Source: Fusobacteriaceae bacterium
Lineage (GTDB): Bacteria > Fusobacteriota > Fusobacteriia > Fusobacteriales > Fusobacteriaceae
Reading direction: 5' to 3'
DNA length: 14,450 nt
NCBI GenBank assembly: GCA_030625925.1
Contig: DAOUPY010000010.1
Coordinates: 1-14,450, forward strand
Made by a program: the position numbers and the translations under genes. Position 1 is the first letter of the stretch; each line of letters opens with the position of its first letter. Below, piece after piece: positions 1 to 6,582 of this stretch. A model generated the notes under the pieces. It was not told the DNA's origin. It worked only from the letters and a program-made list of their open reading frames with translations, and ran no database searches.

Positions 1-2
1 CT

Positions 3-620
3 AGGACTTCATTAAGGTTTAAAGCAGACCATGCTGCGGCAATAGATGCAGTATTTAGTGATGTATCGGATGAGTTTTTAAAAAGAAATGATTTGTTTAA
101 AATAGAAACAAGATGTGAGAATAAAGATGAATATCTTACTAGGCCTGATCTAGGAAGAAGGGTTTCTGAAGCAGGAGCTCAAGAGATTAAAGAAAAATGT
201 AAAAGATCACCTAAAGTACAAGTTTATGTTTCAGATGGGTTAAGTTCTACTGCTATAGAAGCAAACATTGAAGACACTCTACCATCGTTATTAAATGGAT
301 TAAAGTCTTATGGTATAGAAACAGGAACTCCATTTTTTGTAAAATACGGTAGAGTAGCTGCAGCGGATGAAGTTTCAGAGCTTGTGGATGCAGAATTAAC
401 ATGTGTATTAATTGGAGAAAGACCAGGTTTGGCAACTTCAGAAAGTATGAGTGCATATATTACATATAAAGGATACATAGGAATTCCAGAGGCTAAAAGG
501 ACAGTGGTTTCAAATATTCATAGAAATGGGACATCTGCTGCGGAAGCTGGTGCACATATAGCGCATATTATAAAACAGAGCTTGGAAGCTAAGGCTAGTG
601 GACAAGATTTAAAACTTTAG
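3..620 (+). CDS. eutC: ethanolamine ammonia-lyase small subunit (5'-truncated by window)
   Basis: Small subunit of adenosylcobalamin-dependent ethanolamine ammonia-lyase (EutBC), which splits ethanolamine into acetaldehyde and ammonia. The frame is open to the left edge. Its first visible residues, [20 protein letters not shown], match the well-conserved EutC stretch that follows the variable N-terminal region, and [17 protein letters not shown] is the next EutC block. About 205 residues are visible; family members are near 290-300, so roughly 90 N-terminal residues lie outside the window. A TTG at 93 could be taken as a start, but the conserved sequence before it rules that out. The stop is followed 12 bases later by eutL, preceded by a strong GGAGGGG ribosome site. 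eutB should lie just upstream. Identification is firm; only the true start is unseen. Confidence 0.96.
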   Translation, partial: RTSLRFKADHAAAIDAVFSDVSDEFLKRNDLFKIETRCENKDEYLTRPDLGRRVSEAGAQEIKEKCKRSPKVQVYVSDGLSSTAIEANIEDTLPSLLNGLKSYGIETGTPFFVKYGRVAAADEVSELVDAELTCVLIGERPGLATSESMSAYITYKGYIGIPEAKRTVVSNIHRNGTSAAEAGAHIAHIIKQSLEAKASGQDLKL

Positions 621-632
621 TGGAGGGGAAAA

Positions 633-1286
633 ATGATTAATGATCCGTTAAGAGCAAAAGTATTAGGAGTAAAAGTTATACCAAATGTTGATGATAAAAT
701 GGCAAAGGAATTAAAATTACCGAATGGGTATAAAAGTATTGGAATTGTTACGGCAGATTGTGATGATGTAACTTATACAGCGCTTGATGCTGCTACTAAA
801 ATGGCAGAAGTAGAGGTTGTTTATGGAAAATCATTTTATGGTGGCGCAGCAAATGCAAACAGTAAATTAGCAGGAGAAGTTATTGGAATAATAGCAGGGC
901 CAAGCCCTGCTGAAGTAAAGAGTGGATTAGACTCAATAGTTGATTTTATAGAAAACGAAGCATGTTTTTATAGTGCTAACGAAGATGATTCTATAGCTTA
1001 TTATGCACACTGTATTTCAAGAACAGGAACATATTTATCAGAAAGTTCTGGTATAAAAGAGGGGGAAGCCTTAGCTTACTTGATAGCTCCTCCTATAGAA
1101 GCAATGTATGCTTTAGATACAGCGATGAAAGCTGCAGATGTAGAAATGGTTTCATTTTTTGGACCACCATCTGAAACAAACTTTGGTGGTGCTTTATTAA
1201 CTGGAAGTCAATCAGCATGCAAAGCAGCTTGTGAAGCTTTTGCAGATGCGGTTAAGTATGTAGCTGCAAATCCAACTAAGTATTAA
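633..1286 (+). CDS. eutL: microcompartment shell protein EutL (tandem BMC, trimer)
   Basis: Pseudohexameric trimer-forming shell protein of the ethanolamine microcompartment, with two circularly permuted BMC domains (about residues 1-110 and 111-217). At 217 aa it has nearly the length of the enterobacterial protein (219). Conserved blocks include LKLPNGYKSIGIVTADCDDV, EVVYGKSFYGGAA, HCISRTGTYLS, PPSETNFGGALLTGSQ and the C-terminal CKAACEAFADAV. In EutL the gated central pore is proposed to pass large molecules or bind ethanolamine; that is family knowledge. The gene follows eutC by 12 bases with a GGAGGGG ribosome site, and its stop runs into the GGAG of the next gene, so it belongs to the same transcript. 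Confidence 0.96.
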   Translation: MINDPLRAKVLGVKVIPNVDDKMAKELKLPNGYKSIGIVTADCDDVTYTALDAATKMAEVEVVYGKSFYGGAANANSKLAGEVIGIIAGPSPAEVKSGLDSIVDFIENEACFYSANEDDSIAYYAHCISRTGTYLSESSGIKEGEALAYLIAPPIEAMYALDTAMKAADVEMVSFFGPPSETNFGGALLTGSQSACKAACEAFADAVKYVAANPTKY

Positions 1287-1296
1287 GGAGTAAACA

Positions 1297-1692
1297 ATGA
1301 AAGCATTGGGAATGATAGAAACTACTGGATTGATAGGAGTTATAGAAGCTGCAGATGTAGCTACAAAAACAGCAAATGTCGAAATTTTAAATAAGCATTT
1401 TATCAGTGCAGGAATAGTAACGTTAGAAATAACAGGAGATATAGGAGCGGTGAAAGTAGCTATAGAAGCAGCTGTAGAAGCTACTAAAAAACTGGGTGTT
1501 TTCATGAGTAGTAATGTAATAGCAAGACCTGGTGATTCAATCGCAAATCTAATTTTAGATGATTTAAAAAACGACAATCTTAAAATAACAAAAAAATTTG
1601 AAAAAACAGTTGAAAAAGAAATAAAAGAATTAAAAAAACAAACAGTAGTCGAGAAAAAACCAAAAGAAACAGCAGAAAAAAATAAAAAATAA
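1297..1692 (+). CDS. BMC-H shell protein with lysine-rich C-terminal tail
   Basis: A single BMC domain (about residues 1-90) close to EutM/PduA (KALGMIETTGLIGVIEAAD, GDIGAVKVAIEAA), followed by a charged tail. Residues 99-131 contain 13 Lys and 7 Glu in 33 positions and look like a flexible or helical polyampholyte with net positive charge. The pore-loop motif, IGGG in the neighbouring EutM, is ISAG here (residues 36-39), so the pore is probably different. EutK of enterobacteria is also a BMC domain plus a basic C-terminal extension, but that extension is a folded winged-helix; this tail shows no such pattern, so I give no symbol. Likely a minor hexameric facet protein whose tail contacts cargo, nucleic acid or other shell tiles (inference). 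Ribosome site GGAG at 1287-1290. The A-rich tail DNA may partly explain the tail composition. Confidence 0.88.
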   Translation: MKALGMIETTGLIGVIEAADVATKTANVEILNKHFISAGIVTLEITGDIGAVKVAIEAAVEATKKLGVFMSSNVIARPGDSIANLILDDLKNDNLKITKKFEKTVEKEIKELKKQTVVEKKPKETAEKNKK

Positions 1693-1719
1693 AAATAAAA
1701 AACTACAGGAGGAATAATT

Positions 1720-2007
1720 ATGGCAACTTTAAATGCATTAGGAATGATAGAAACAAAGGGATTGGTAGCAGCGGTAGAAGCAGCAGACGCAATGGTAAAA
1801 GCAGCAAACGTAACATTAGTAGGGAAGGAAATGATCGGTGGAGGATTAGTAACTGTACTAGTTAGAGGAGATGTAGGAGCAGTTAAAGCCGCTACAGATG
1901 CAGGAGCAGCAGCAGCAGATAGAGTTGGAGAATTAATATCTGTTCATGTAATTCCAAGACCTCATTCAGAAGTTGAAATTATTTTACCAGAAATAAAAAC
2001 TAAATAG
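1720..2007 (+). CDS. eutM: major hexameric shell protein EutM
   Basis: Canonical 95-aa BMC-H protein forming the hexagonal tiles of the microcompartment facets. Diagnostic stretches are [20 protein letters not shown], the pore motif IGGG (residues 39-42), [15 protein letters not shown] and HVIPRPH near the C-terminus. It has one of the best ribosome sites in the operon (AGGAGG at 1707-1712, 7 bases before ATG), fitting a highly abundant protein. A stable hairpin follows the stop (2022-2053), which could protect the upstream mRNA or reduce readthrough into the next gene. The enterobacterial name eutM is used on similarity; PduA is equally close in sequence, but the operon settles the role. Confidence 0.96.
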   Translation: MATLNALGMIETKGLVAAVEAADAMVKAANVTLVGKEMIGGGLVTVLVRGDVGAVKAATDAGAAAADRVGELISVHVIPRPHSEVEIILPEIKTK

Positions 2008-2021
2008 TAAATAATTAAATT

Positions 2022-2053
2022 GGCAGAAGTTGTAAAAATATACAGCTTCTGCC
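2022..2053 (+). promoter_or_regulatory. intercistronic stem-loop after eutM
   Basis: The arms GGCAGAAGTTGTA (2022-2034) and TACAGCTTCTGCC (2041-2053) pair over 13 bp with one G-T pair and a 6-base loop AAAATA. Only GTTT follows, so it is a poor intrinsic terminator. It is more likely an mRNA stabiliser, processing site or weak attenuator that sets shell protein levels (inference). The loop lacks the A1/G4 pattern and the second hairpin expected of an EutV (ANTAR) binding site. Confidence 0.7.
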
Positions 2054-2077
2054 GTTTAAAAATTAGGGAGAATTAAT

Positions 2078-2593
2078 ATGGGTTCAATTGGTGTAGCTGA
2101 ATTTTTTAGTATTGCTGAAGGAATAGAAACATTGGATAAATTTTTAAAAGGAGTGGACGTTGATGTATATAGAGCTGGAACGACATGTCCGGGAAAATAT
2201 TATTTTATAGTCTTGGGTGACACAGAATCTATAAATACAGGCCTAAATAGTTTAAGCTATGAACAAAAAAAAATAGCAATCTCAGGAGTTTCAGAAGAGA
2301 TTTTAAAAGCGATAAAAAATCAAACTAGTAAAGAAATAAAAGAATCCATAGGAATATTTGAATTTTCAAATATTTCTGAGAGTATTTATTCTTTAGATAG
2401 TGTACTTAAAAATACTGATGTAAAAGTGGTAAAATTAGTATTAGGCTATGGAATTGCAGGGAAAAGTTATTATGTTATAACTGGAAATATAGATTCTATC
2501 GAAGAAGCGATAATTTTAGTGACTAAATCGTACAAAGTAAGAAATTATAGAAAAATAAATAATCCTAGTAATGGAATATTAAAGTATATTTAG
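2078..2593 (+). CDS. PduT-like tandem-BMC shell protein, putative Fe-S site
   Basis: A 171-aa protein with two BMC domains (about residues 1-80 and 88-171), the layout of BMC-T trimers. It resembles PduT of propanediol microcompartments: TTCPGKYYFIVLGD (residues 35-48) lines up with the PduT pore loop TICPGKF, and GYGIAGKSYYVITGN (123-137) with the second-domain pore loop FGIGGKCYMVVAGD. Cys37 falls on the PduT cysteine that holds a 4Fe-4S cluster at the trimer axis, so a cluster here is a reasonable inference. The protein may pass electrons or a small molecule across the shell. The ribosome site is AGGGAG at 2065-2070. The gene lies 70 bases after eutM, beyond a hairpin, and abuts eutE closely (10 bases). 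A PduT-type tile is not part of the enterobacterial eut set. Confidence 0.88.
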   Translation: MGSIGVAEFFSIAEGIETLDKFLKGVDVDVYRAGTTCPGKYYFIVLGDTESINTGLNSLSYEQKKIAISGVSEEILKAIKNQTSKEIKESIGIFEFSNISESIYSLDSVLKNTDVKVVKLVLGYGIAGKSYYVITGNIDSIEEAIILVTKSYKVRNYRKINNPSNGILKYI

Positions 2594-2603
2594 GAGGAAA
2601 AGA

Positions 2604-4052
2604 ATGGATAAAGATTTATTGTCAATACAGCAAGTTAGGGATTTAATGGCCCTTTCTAAAGCTGCACAAAAAAAATATGCTGAATTTAGTCAAGAAAAAA
2701 TTGATTATATAGTTGAGGTTGTTGTAAAAGGAATGTCTTCTCACAACGAAAAATTAGCAAAACAAGCAGCAGAAGAAACTGGTTTTGGTATATGGGAAGA
2801 TAAAGTAATAAAAAATAAGTTTGCTTCTGAATATTTATACGAGTATATAAAAGACATGAAAACAGTAGGAGTAATTAAAGAAACAGAGGATCTCTTAGAA
2901 ATAGGTGTTCCTGTAGGAGTTGTAGCAGGGATAATTCCATCTACTAACCCTACTTCCACAACGATATATAAAATTTTATTAGCATTAAAATCAGGAAATG
3001 GAATAGTTGTTAGTCCTCATCCAAATGCTAAAAATTGCATAATGGAAACAGTTAGAATTATGCAAAATTCAGCATATAAAGCTGGAGCACCTGAGGGATT
3101 AATTGGAGTAATTGAAATTCCAACTTTACAAGGAACCCAAGCTCTTATGAAACATGAAGATACCGCTGTTATCCTAGCAACAGGTGGAGAAGCGATGGTG
3201 AAAGCAGCTTATAGTTCAGGAAATCCAGCTATAGGAGTAGGTCCTGGAAATGGTCCTGCTTTTATAGAGAAAAGTGCAAATATAAAACTTGCTGTAAAAA
3301 GAATCTTAGACAGTAAAACATTTGATAATGGTGTTATTTGTGCCTCAGAACAATCAATAATAGTAGAAGAAGTGAAAAAAATAGAAGTAATAGAAGAATT
3401 AAAAAAGCAAGGGGCTTATTTTTTAACAAGAGAGCAATCTGAAAAATTAGGAAAGTTTATACTGAGAGCTAATGGATCTATGAATCCTCAAATAGTAGGG
3501 AAAAGTGTAAAACATATCGCAGCTCTTGCAAATATTGAAGTTCCAGAAGGGACAAGAGTAATAATTTCAGAAGAAACTACAGTATCTAAAACAAATCCTT
3601 ATTCAAGAGAAAAATTAGCTCCAATATTAGCTTTTTACGCAGAAAAAAATTGGGAAGACGCTTGTAAAAGATCTATAGAGATATTAAACAATGAAGGGGC
3701 AGGTCATACCCTGTGCATTCATTCAGAGGACAAAGGAATTATTAGAGAATTTGGATTAAAAAAACCAGCTTCTAGAATATTAGTAAATACTCCAGGAGCT
3801 TTAGGTGGAGTAGGTGGAACAACTGCTTTAGCACCTGCATTTACATTGGGATGCGGAGCTGTCGGTGGGAGTTCTACGTCAGATAATATAACACCTTTAA
3901 ATCTTATAAACATAAGAAGAGTAGCTTGGGGAATTAAAGAGTTAGAGGATTTAAAACCTAATAAAACTTCAACTTCAGGTAATGTAGAAGCTTCAAATAT
4001 AGATATAGAGAGCATGATAAAAAAAGTAGTACAAGACTTATTAAATAGGTAG
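2604..4052 (+). CDS. eutE: CoA-acylating acetaldehyde dehydrogenase EutE
   Basis: Oxidises acetaldehyde with CoA and NAD+ to acetyl-CoA inside the microcompartment. Aldehyde dehydrogenase fold of 482 aa: [20 protein letters not shown] (104-123) belongs to the nucleotide-binding part, [15 protein letters not shown] and [15 protein letters not shown] follow, and the catalytic cysteine is Cys246 in [11 protein letters not shown]. The glycine-rich [21 protein letters not shown] (398-418) is typical of the EutE/PduP/AdhE-N group. The enterobacterial EutE N-terminal targeting peptide is absent: the protein starts directly with the enzyme domain. Instead, after a linker (about 451-461, [11 protein letters not shown]) there is an amphipathic C-terminal helix (about 464-482) that looks like an encapsulation peptide. 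Strong ribosome site (AGGAGG at 2592-2597) overlapping the end of the preceding gene. Confidence 0.96.
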   Translation: MDKDLLSIQQVRDLMALSKAAQKKYAEFSQEKIDYIVEVVVKGMSSHNEKLAKQAAEETGFGIWEDKVIKNKFASEYLYEYIKDMKTVGVIKETEDLLEIGVPVGVVAGIIPSTNPTSTTIYKILLALKSGNGIVVSPHPNAKNCIMETVRIMQNSAYKAGAPEGLIGVIEIPTLQGTQALMKHEDTAVILATGGEAMVKAAYSSGNPAIGVGPGNGPAFIEKSANIKLAVKRILDSKTFDNGVICASEQSIIVEEVKKIEVIEELKKQGAYFLTREQSEKLGKFILRANGSMNPQIVGKSVKHIAALANIEVPEGTRVIISEETTVSKTNPYSREKLAPILAFYAEKNWEDACKRSIEILNNEGAGHTLCIHSEDKGIIREFGLKKPASRILVNTPGALGGVGGTTALAPAFTLGCGAVGGSSTSDNITPLNLINIRRVAWGIKELEDLKPNKTSTSGNVEASNIDIESMIKKVVQDLLNR

Positions 4053-4060
4053 GTAACTAT

Positions 4061-4837
4061 ATGGTAGTAACAGAATTAAAATTAAGAGAAAGTTATAGGA
4101 ATGAAGAATTTAGTAAATATTATTTAGAGAAAGGTGTGATATTAACGCCTTCTGCTAAACAATTTCTTCATGATAAAAAAATAGAAGTAACCCAAGAAAA
4201 AAAAGAGCAGATAAAAATAGACGTAACAAAAAATAAAATTGAGCAGATAAAAGAAGAAAAATTAGTAAAAAAAGATGAAGTTGCTAAATATCAAGGGCTT
4301 ATGGGAGAAGTATATTTTGAAAAGCCAGAATATATGACTCAACTTTCAGGGAATATCTTGGTAAAAAAAAATCATAAAATAATTTATTTTAGGAGTAAAA
4401 TGGATAGTTTTTTGTCAGAATTGATATTAATCGAAAAGCAAGTCAATACTAATAATAATATTGAATTAAAAGAAGATTTTAAGAGCATAAAACGATTTTT
4501 AGATGAAATAATAAAATCAGAAGTGTTAAATACTAGATTAAATAAAGACTCAAAAATTTTTAATTTATCATTGGAAAAAATAAGAGAAATCTCTCATAAT
4601 CCTCAAAAATATTTTTCTATGGATCACCTTTTTGGTATATCATCTGAAAATAACATTAGAACTTTATACTTAAATAAATTAAGGGCATTAATTAGAGAAG
4701 TAGAAATAACGGCTGTAGATGCTTTTATATCAGAGTCAAAGGTTCAAAAGATAGATCTTTTAAAAGCCCTAAATAGACTAAGCAGTGCAATTTATATAAT
4801 GATGCTAAAGGAGGAAAAAGGGGAATATGGAAATTGA
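4061..4837 (+). CDS. eutT: cobalamin adenosyltransferase EutT (cysteine-free type)
   Basis: Makes adenosylcobalamin from ATP and corrinoid for ethanolamine ammonia-lyase. It aligns along its length with enterobacterial EutT: GVILTPSAKQFLHDKKIEV (25-43) with the N-terminal RLTPSARELLESRRLRI; EKPEYMTQLSGNILVKK (87-103); FRSKMDSFLSELI (110-122); ISHNPQKYFSMDHLFG (177-192); and the C-terminal LLKALNRLSSAIYIMM (233-248). The enterobacterial HX11CCX2C metal motif is missing, and the protein contains no cysteine at all. This is known for some Gram-positive EutT proteins that do not depend on that metal site. Residues 44-75 form a Lys/Glu-rich linker. The ribosome site is weak (TAGGTAGG), suggesting modest expression, and the last 11 bases overlap the next gene. 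Confidence 0.93.
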   Translation: MVVTELKLRESYRNEEFSKYYLEKGVILTPSAKQFLHDKKIEVTQEKKEQIKIDVTKNKIEQIKEEKLVKKDEVAKYQGLMGEVYFEKPEYMTQLSGNILVKKNHKIIYFRSKMDSFLSELILIEKQVNTNNNIELKEDFKSIKRFLDEIIKSEVLNTRLNKDSKIFNLSLEKIREISHNPQKYFSMDHLFGISSENNIRTLYLNKLRALIREVEITAVDAFISESKVQKIDLLKALNRLSSAIYIMMLKEEKGEYGN

Positions 4838-5474
4838 AAAAATAGTAAAACTTGTTAAAGATCAATTAGAACAATACAATAAAAAAGATCAATTAGAACA
4901 GTGCGATGAGAAAAAAATACCAGTAGAAGCTTCTGGAAGGCATATTCATTTATCTTATGAAGATATAGAAATCTTATTTGGAAAAGGATATGACTTAAAG
5001 CAAAAAAAAGAATTATCTCAGCCAGGTCAATTTGCTTGTGAAGAAAGAGTTAGAATAATTGGTCCAAAAGGTGTGATAGAAAACGTAATAATTTTAGGGC
5101 CCGCTAGAGCAGAGAGTCAGGTTGAAATTTCTTTGACTGATTGTCGTAAATTGGGGATAAAACCATTTATAAAAAATTCTGGAGATATCCTAGATACAGC
5201 TGGAATAATTGTGACAAATAAAGATAAAACAATAATATTGAACCAAGGAGCCATAATAGCTAAAAATCATATTCATATGAATTCAGAAGAAGCAAGAAGA
5301 TTAGATGTCAGAGATAAGCAGAAAGTAAAAGTGAAAATTCATTCAGAAAGACCTATCATTTTTGAAGAAGTATTGATAAGGGTAAATGATTCATTTAGAT
5401 TAAGTATGCATATTGATTATGATGAAGCTAATGCTTGTAATCTTAACAAAAATTCTTATGGAAAAATAGTATGA
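4827..5474 (+). CDS. PduL-type phosphotransacylase (EutD role)
   Basis: Converts acetyl-CoA and phosphate to acetyl phosphate and free CoA, recycling CoA inside the compartment. The 215-aa protein is PduL-type (Pta_C-unrelated), not the Pta-type EutD of enterobacteria. Zinc-site histidine pairs are visible: SGRHIHLS (H39, H41) and KNHIHMNSEEA (H148, H150), with a further MHIDYDEAN (H195). GPARAESQVEIS (91-102) holds the conserved arginine region. Residues 1-28 lie before the catalytic fold and look like an encapsulation peptide: IEKIVKLVKDQLEQ is amphipathic and is extended by an in-frame duplication (KDQLEQYNK/KDQLEQCDE). The start at 4827 is supported by AAAGGAGG at 4807-4814 inside the end of eutT. 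It overlaps the next gene by ATGA. Confidence 0.94.
   Translation: MEIEKIVKLVKDQLEQYNKKDQLEQCDEKKIPVEASGRHIHLSYEDIEILFGKGYDLKQKKELSQPGQFACEERVRIIGPKGVIENVIILGPARAESQVEISLTDCRKLGIKPFIKNSGDILDTAGIIVTNKDKTIILNQGAIIAKNHIHMNSEEARRLDVRDKQKVKVKIHSERPIIFEEVLIRVNDSFRLSMHIDYDEANACNLNKNSYGKIV
4857..4910 (+). repeat. 27-bp tandem duplication in the phosphotransacylase 5' end
   Basis: Two adjacent 27-base units (4857-4883 and 4884-4910) share an exact first 17 bases, AAAGATCAATTAGAACA, and then diverge. They encode KDQLEQYNK and KDQLEQCDE in frame, lengthening the predicted encapsulation helix without touching the enzyme core. Confidence 0.85.
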
Positions 5475-6043
5475 ATGAAGAAAACATAATAGAGTTAATA
5501 AAAAAAGAGGTAAGCAGATATATTAAATTTGATAATATCTTAAATAAAAATATAGAAATTATAGGTGAAGATTTACTCCTAAAAGATGAGTTAAGCAAAA
5601 ATTTTGAAATCTCTGATAAAGGTGAATGTTTGGTTGTTACAACAATTGGGATAAAAGAGATGGTCGCTCTTTCTCAGGGAACTTATGATAATGATTATTG
5701 TGAAAAGATTTTAAAAGAATTATTAAATGGAAAGAAAATTTTTTTAATAGAGGAAGGAATAGCTTGGAGAACATACAAAAAAATTCCGTTACCTTTAAAA
5801 GTGATTTATGAAAAATATGAAAAAGAGTTAGAGAAATATGGAATCCAAATATCTAAAAGGTTAGAAATACAAGAAAAACTAATTAAAAAAAGGGAATATG
5901 TTTCCGAAGGGATTTTAGATTTAAAAAAAATAAAAAATGAATTTAACTCCAGTAAGGTAATAGAAATCTCTAAAGATGTAAAGATAACAGAGCTGGCTAA
6001 AGAGTTTGCAAGAGAAAATGAAATCAAATTATTAAAAAGGTGA
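5471..6043 (+). CDS. uncharacterised eut-operon protein (TIGR02536-like)
   Basis: A 190-aa protein resembling the uncharacterised family found in Gram-positive and fusobacterial ethanolamine operons (I believe TIGR02536, from memory). The core LVVTTIGIKEMVALSQGTYD (54-73) and GKKIFLIEEGIAWRTYKKIP (87-106) have the alternating strand/helix look of a Rossmann or flavoprotein-like fold, but no cofactor motif can be assigned. Two additions stand out. The N-terminus (about 1-18, IIELIKKEVSRYI) is an amphipathic helix like the predicted encapsulation peptides of neighbours, suggesting a lumen protein. The C-terminus (168-190, KDVKITELAKEFARENEIKL) resembles the small module in EutT and the EutQ N-domain. 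It starts in an ATGA overlap with the phosphotransacylase gene and has no clear ribosome site, so translation is probably coupled. Function unknown. Confidence 0.85.
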   Translation: MNEENIIELIKKEVSRYIKFDNILNKNIEIIGEDLLLKDELSKNFEISDKGECLVVTTIGIKEMVALSQGTYDNDYCEKILKELLNGKKIFLIEEGIAWRTYKKIPLPLKVIYEKYEKELEKYGIQISKRLEIQEKLIKKREYVSEGILDLKKIKNEFNSSKVIEISKDVKITELAKEFARENEIKLLKR

Positions 6044-6047
6044 TGAG

Positions 6048-6311
6048 ATGAAAATAGGTAAAGTAATTGGTAATGTTTGGGCCACTAGAAAATCAAATAA
6101 TTTAAATGGATATAAGTTTTTAGTGATAGAATTAGAAGATGGTGAAAAAATTGTTGCTTGTGACAATATAGGAGCAGGTGAAGGTGATAGAGTTTTAGTA
6201 ACTTTGGGAAGTGGAGCAAGAAAAGGAACTTATGATGAAAATGTGCCTATAGATTCATTGGTTATAGGCATTATTGATGAAATAGATGAAAAAGGAGGAG
6301 AAAATGAATAA
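6048..6311 (+). CDS. eutN: pentameric vertex protein EutN
   Basis: EutN/CcmL family protein of 87 aa that forms pentamers closing the vertices of the polyhedral shell. Recognised by the start MKIGKVIGNVWATRKSNNLN, the LVIELEDG strand, ACDNIGAGEGDRVLVTLGSG (42-61) and DSLVIGIIDEID near the end, all standard for the family. Normal length; the last residues (GGENE) extend slightly. It begins 4 bases after the stop of the 190-aa gene, with AAAAGGTGATGAG as ribosome site region, and overlaps the following gene by 8 bases. Vertex proteins are needed in only a few dozen copies, which fits the weak ribosome site. Confidence 0.95.
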   Translation: MKIGKVIGNVWATRKSNNLNGYKFLVIELEDGEKIVACDNIGAGEGDRVLVTLGSGARKGTYDENVPIDSLVIGIIDEIDEKGGENE

Positions 6312-6582
6312 AAAGGTATTAATTACTTTAAGAAATATTGAAGAATATATTTGTGGAAATAACTTTCATGTATCTAAAAATATGATAGTATCTCCTGTAG
6401 CTAGAGATTATTTAAAAGGAAGAAATATAAAGTTATCTTATAATGAAATAAACGTAAATGAAGAAGTATCTTTAGGAGATAAAATTAAAATAATCTTAGA
6501 AAAAGAATTTAATGTAGTAGAAACTAAAAAGGTTAATAGAATTATAAAAAATGTTGAGGAGATGATAAAAAATGGGAATTAA
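6304..6582 (+). CDS. free-standing EutQ N-terminal domain homologue
   Basis: A 92-aa protein starting at ATG 6304 with GGAGGAG at 6295-6301; an in-frame ATG at 6286 lies inside eutN before this ribosome site and is less likely. The sequence matches the first about 95 residues of enterobacterial EutQ, a region absent from the eutQ gene downstream here. MNKKVLITLRNIEEYICGNN corresponds to MKKLITANDIRAAHARGEQ, NMIVSPVARDYLKGRNIKLS to ASIITPEAREVAELLGFTIT, and the C-terminal helices (KVNRIIKNVEEMIKNGN) to the segment ending VAQLMEKVMKE. Thus EutQ appears encoded in two pieces separated by eutH. Role unknown; residues 25-46 share the TPxA module with EutT. It overlaps eutN by 8 bases and eutH by 11. 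Confidence 0.83.
   Translation: MNKKVLITLRNIEEYICGNNFHVSKNMIVSPVARDYLKGRNIKLSYNEINVNEEVSLGDKIKIILEKEFNVVETKKVNRIIKNVEEMIKNGN

Noticed and set aside
93..620. TTG at 93 as the start of a 175-aa EutC
   Set aside because: The same frame is open to base 3 and encodes conserved EutC sequence before residue 93, so this is a truncated gene, not an internal start.
2022..2053. EutV (ANTAR) antitermination site or classical terminator
   Set aside because: Only one hairpin, loop without the expected A1/G4 pattern, and no T-tract.
3719..4015. Minus-strand ORF opposite the 3' part of eutE
   Set aside because: Shadow of the conserved EutE C-terminal region; proline/alanine-rich composition typical of antisense frames.
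6286..6303. ATG at 6286 as start of the EutQ N-domain gene
   Set aside because: The GGAGGAG ribosome site lies between it and ATG 6304, and the homology begins at the latter.
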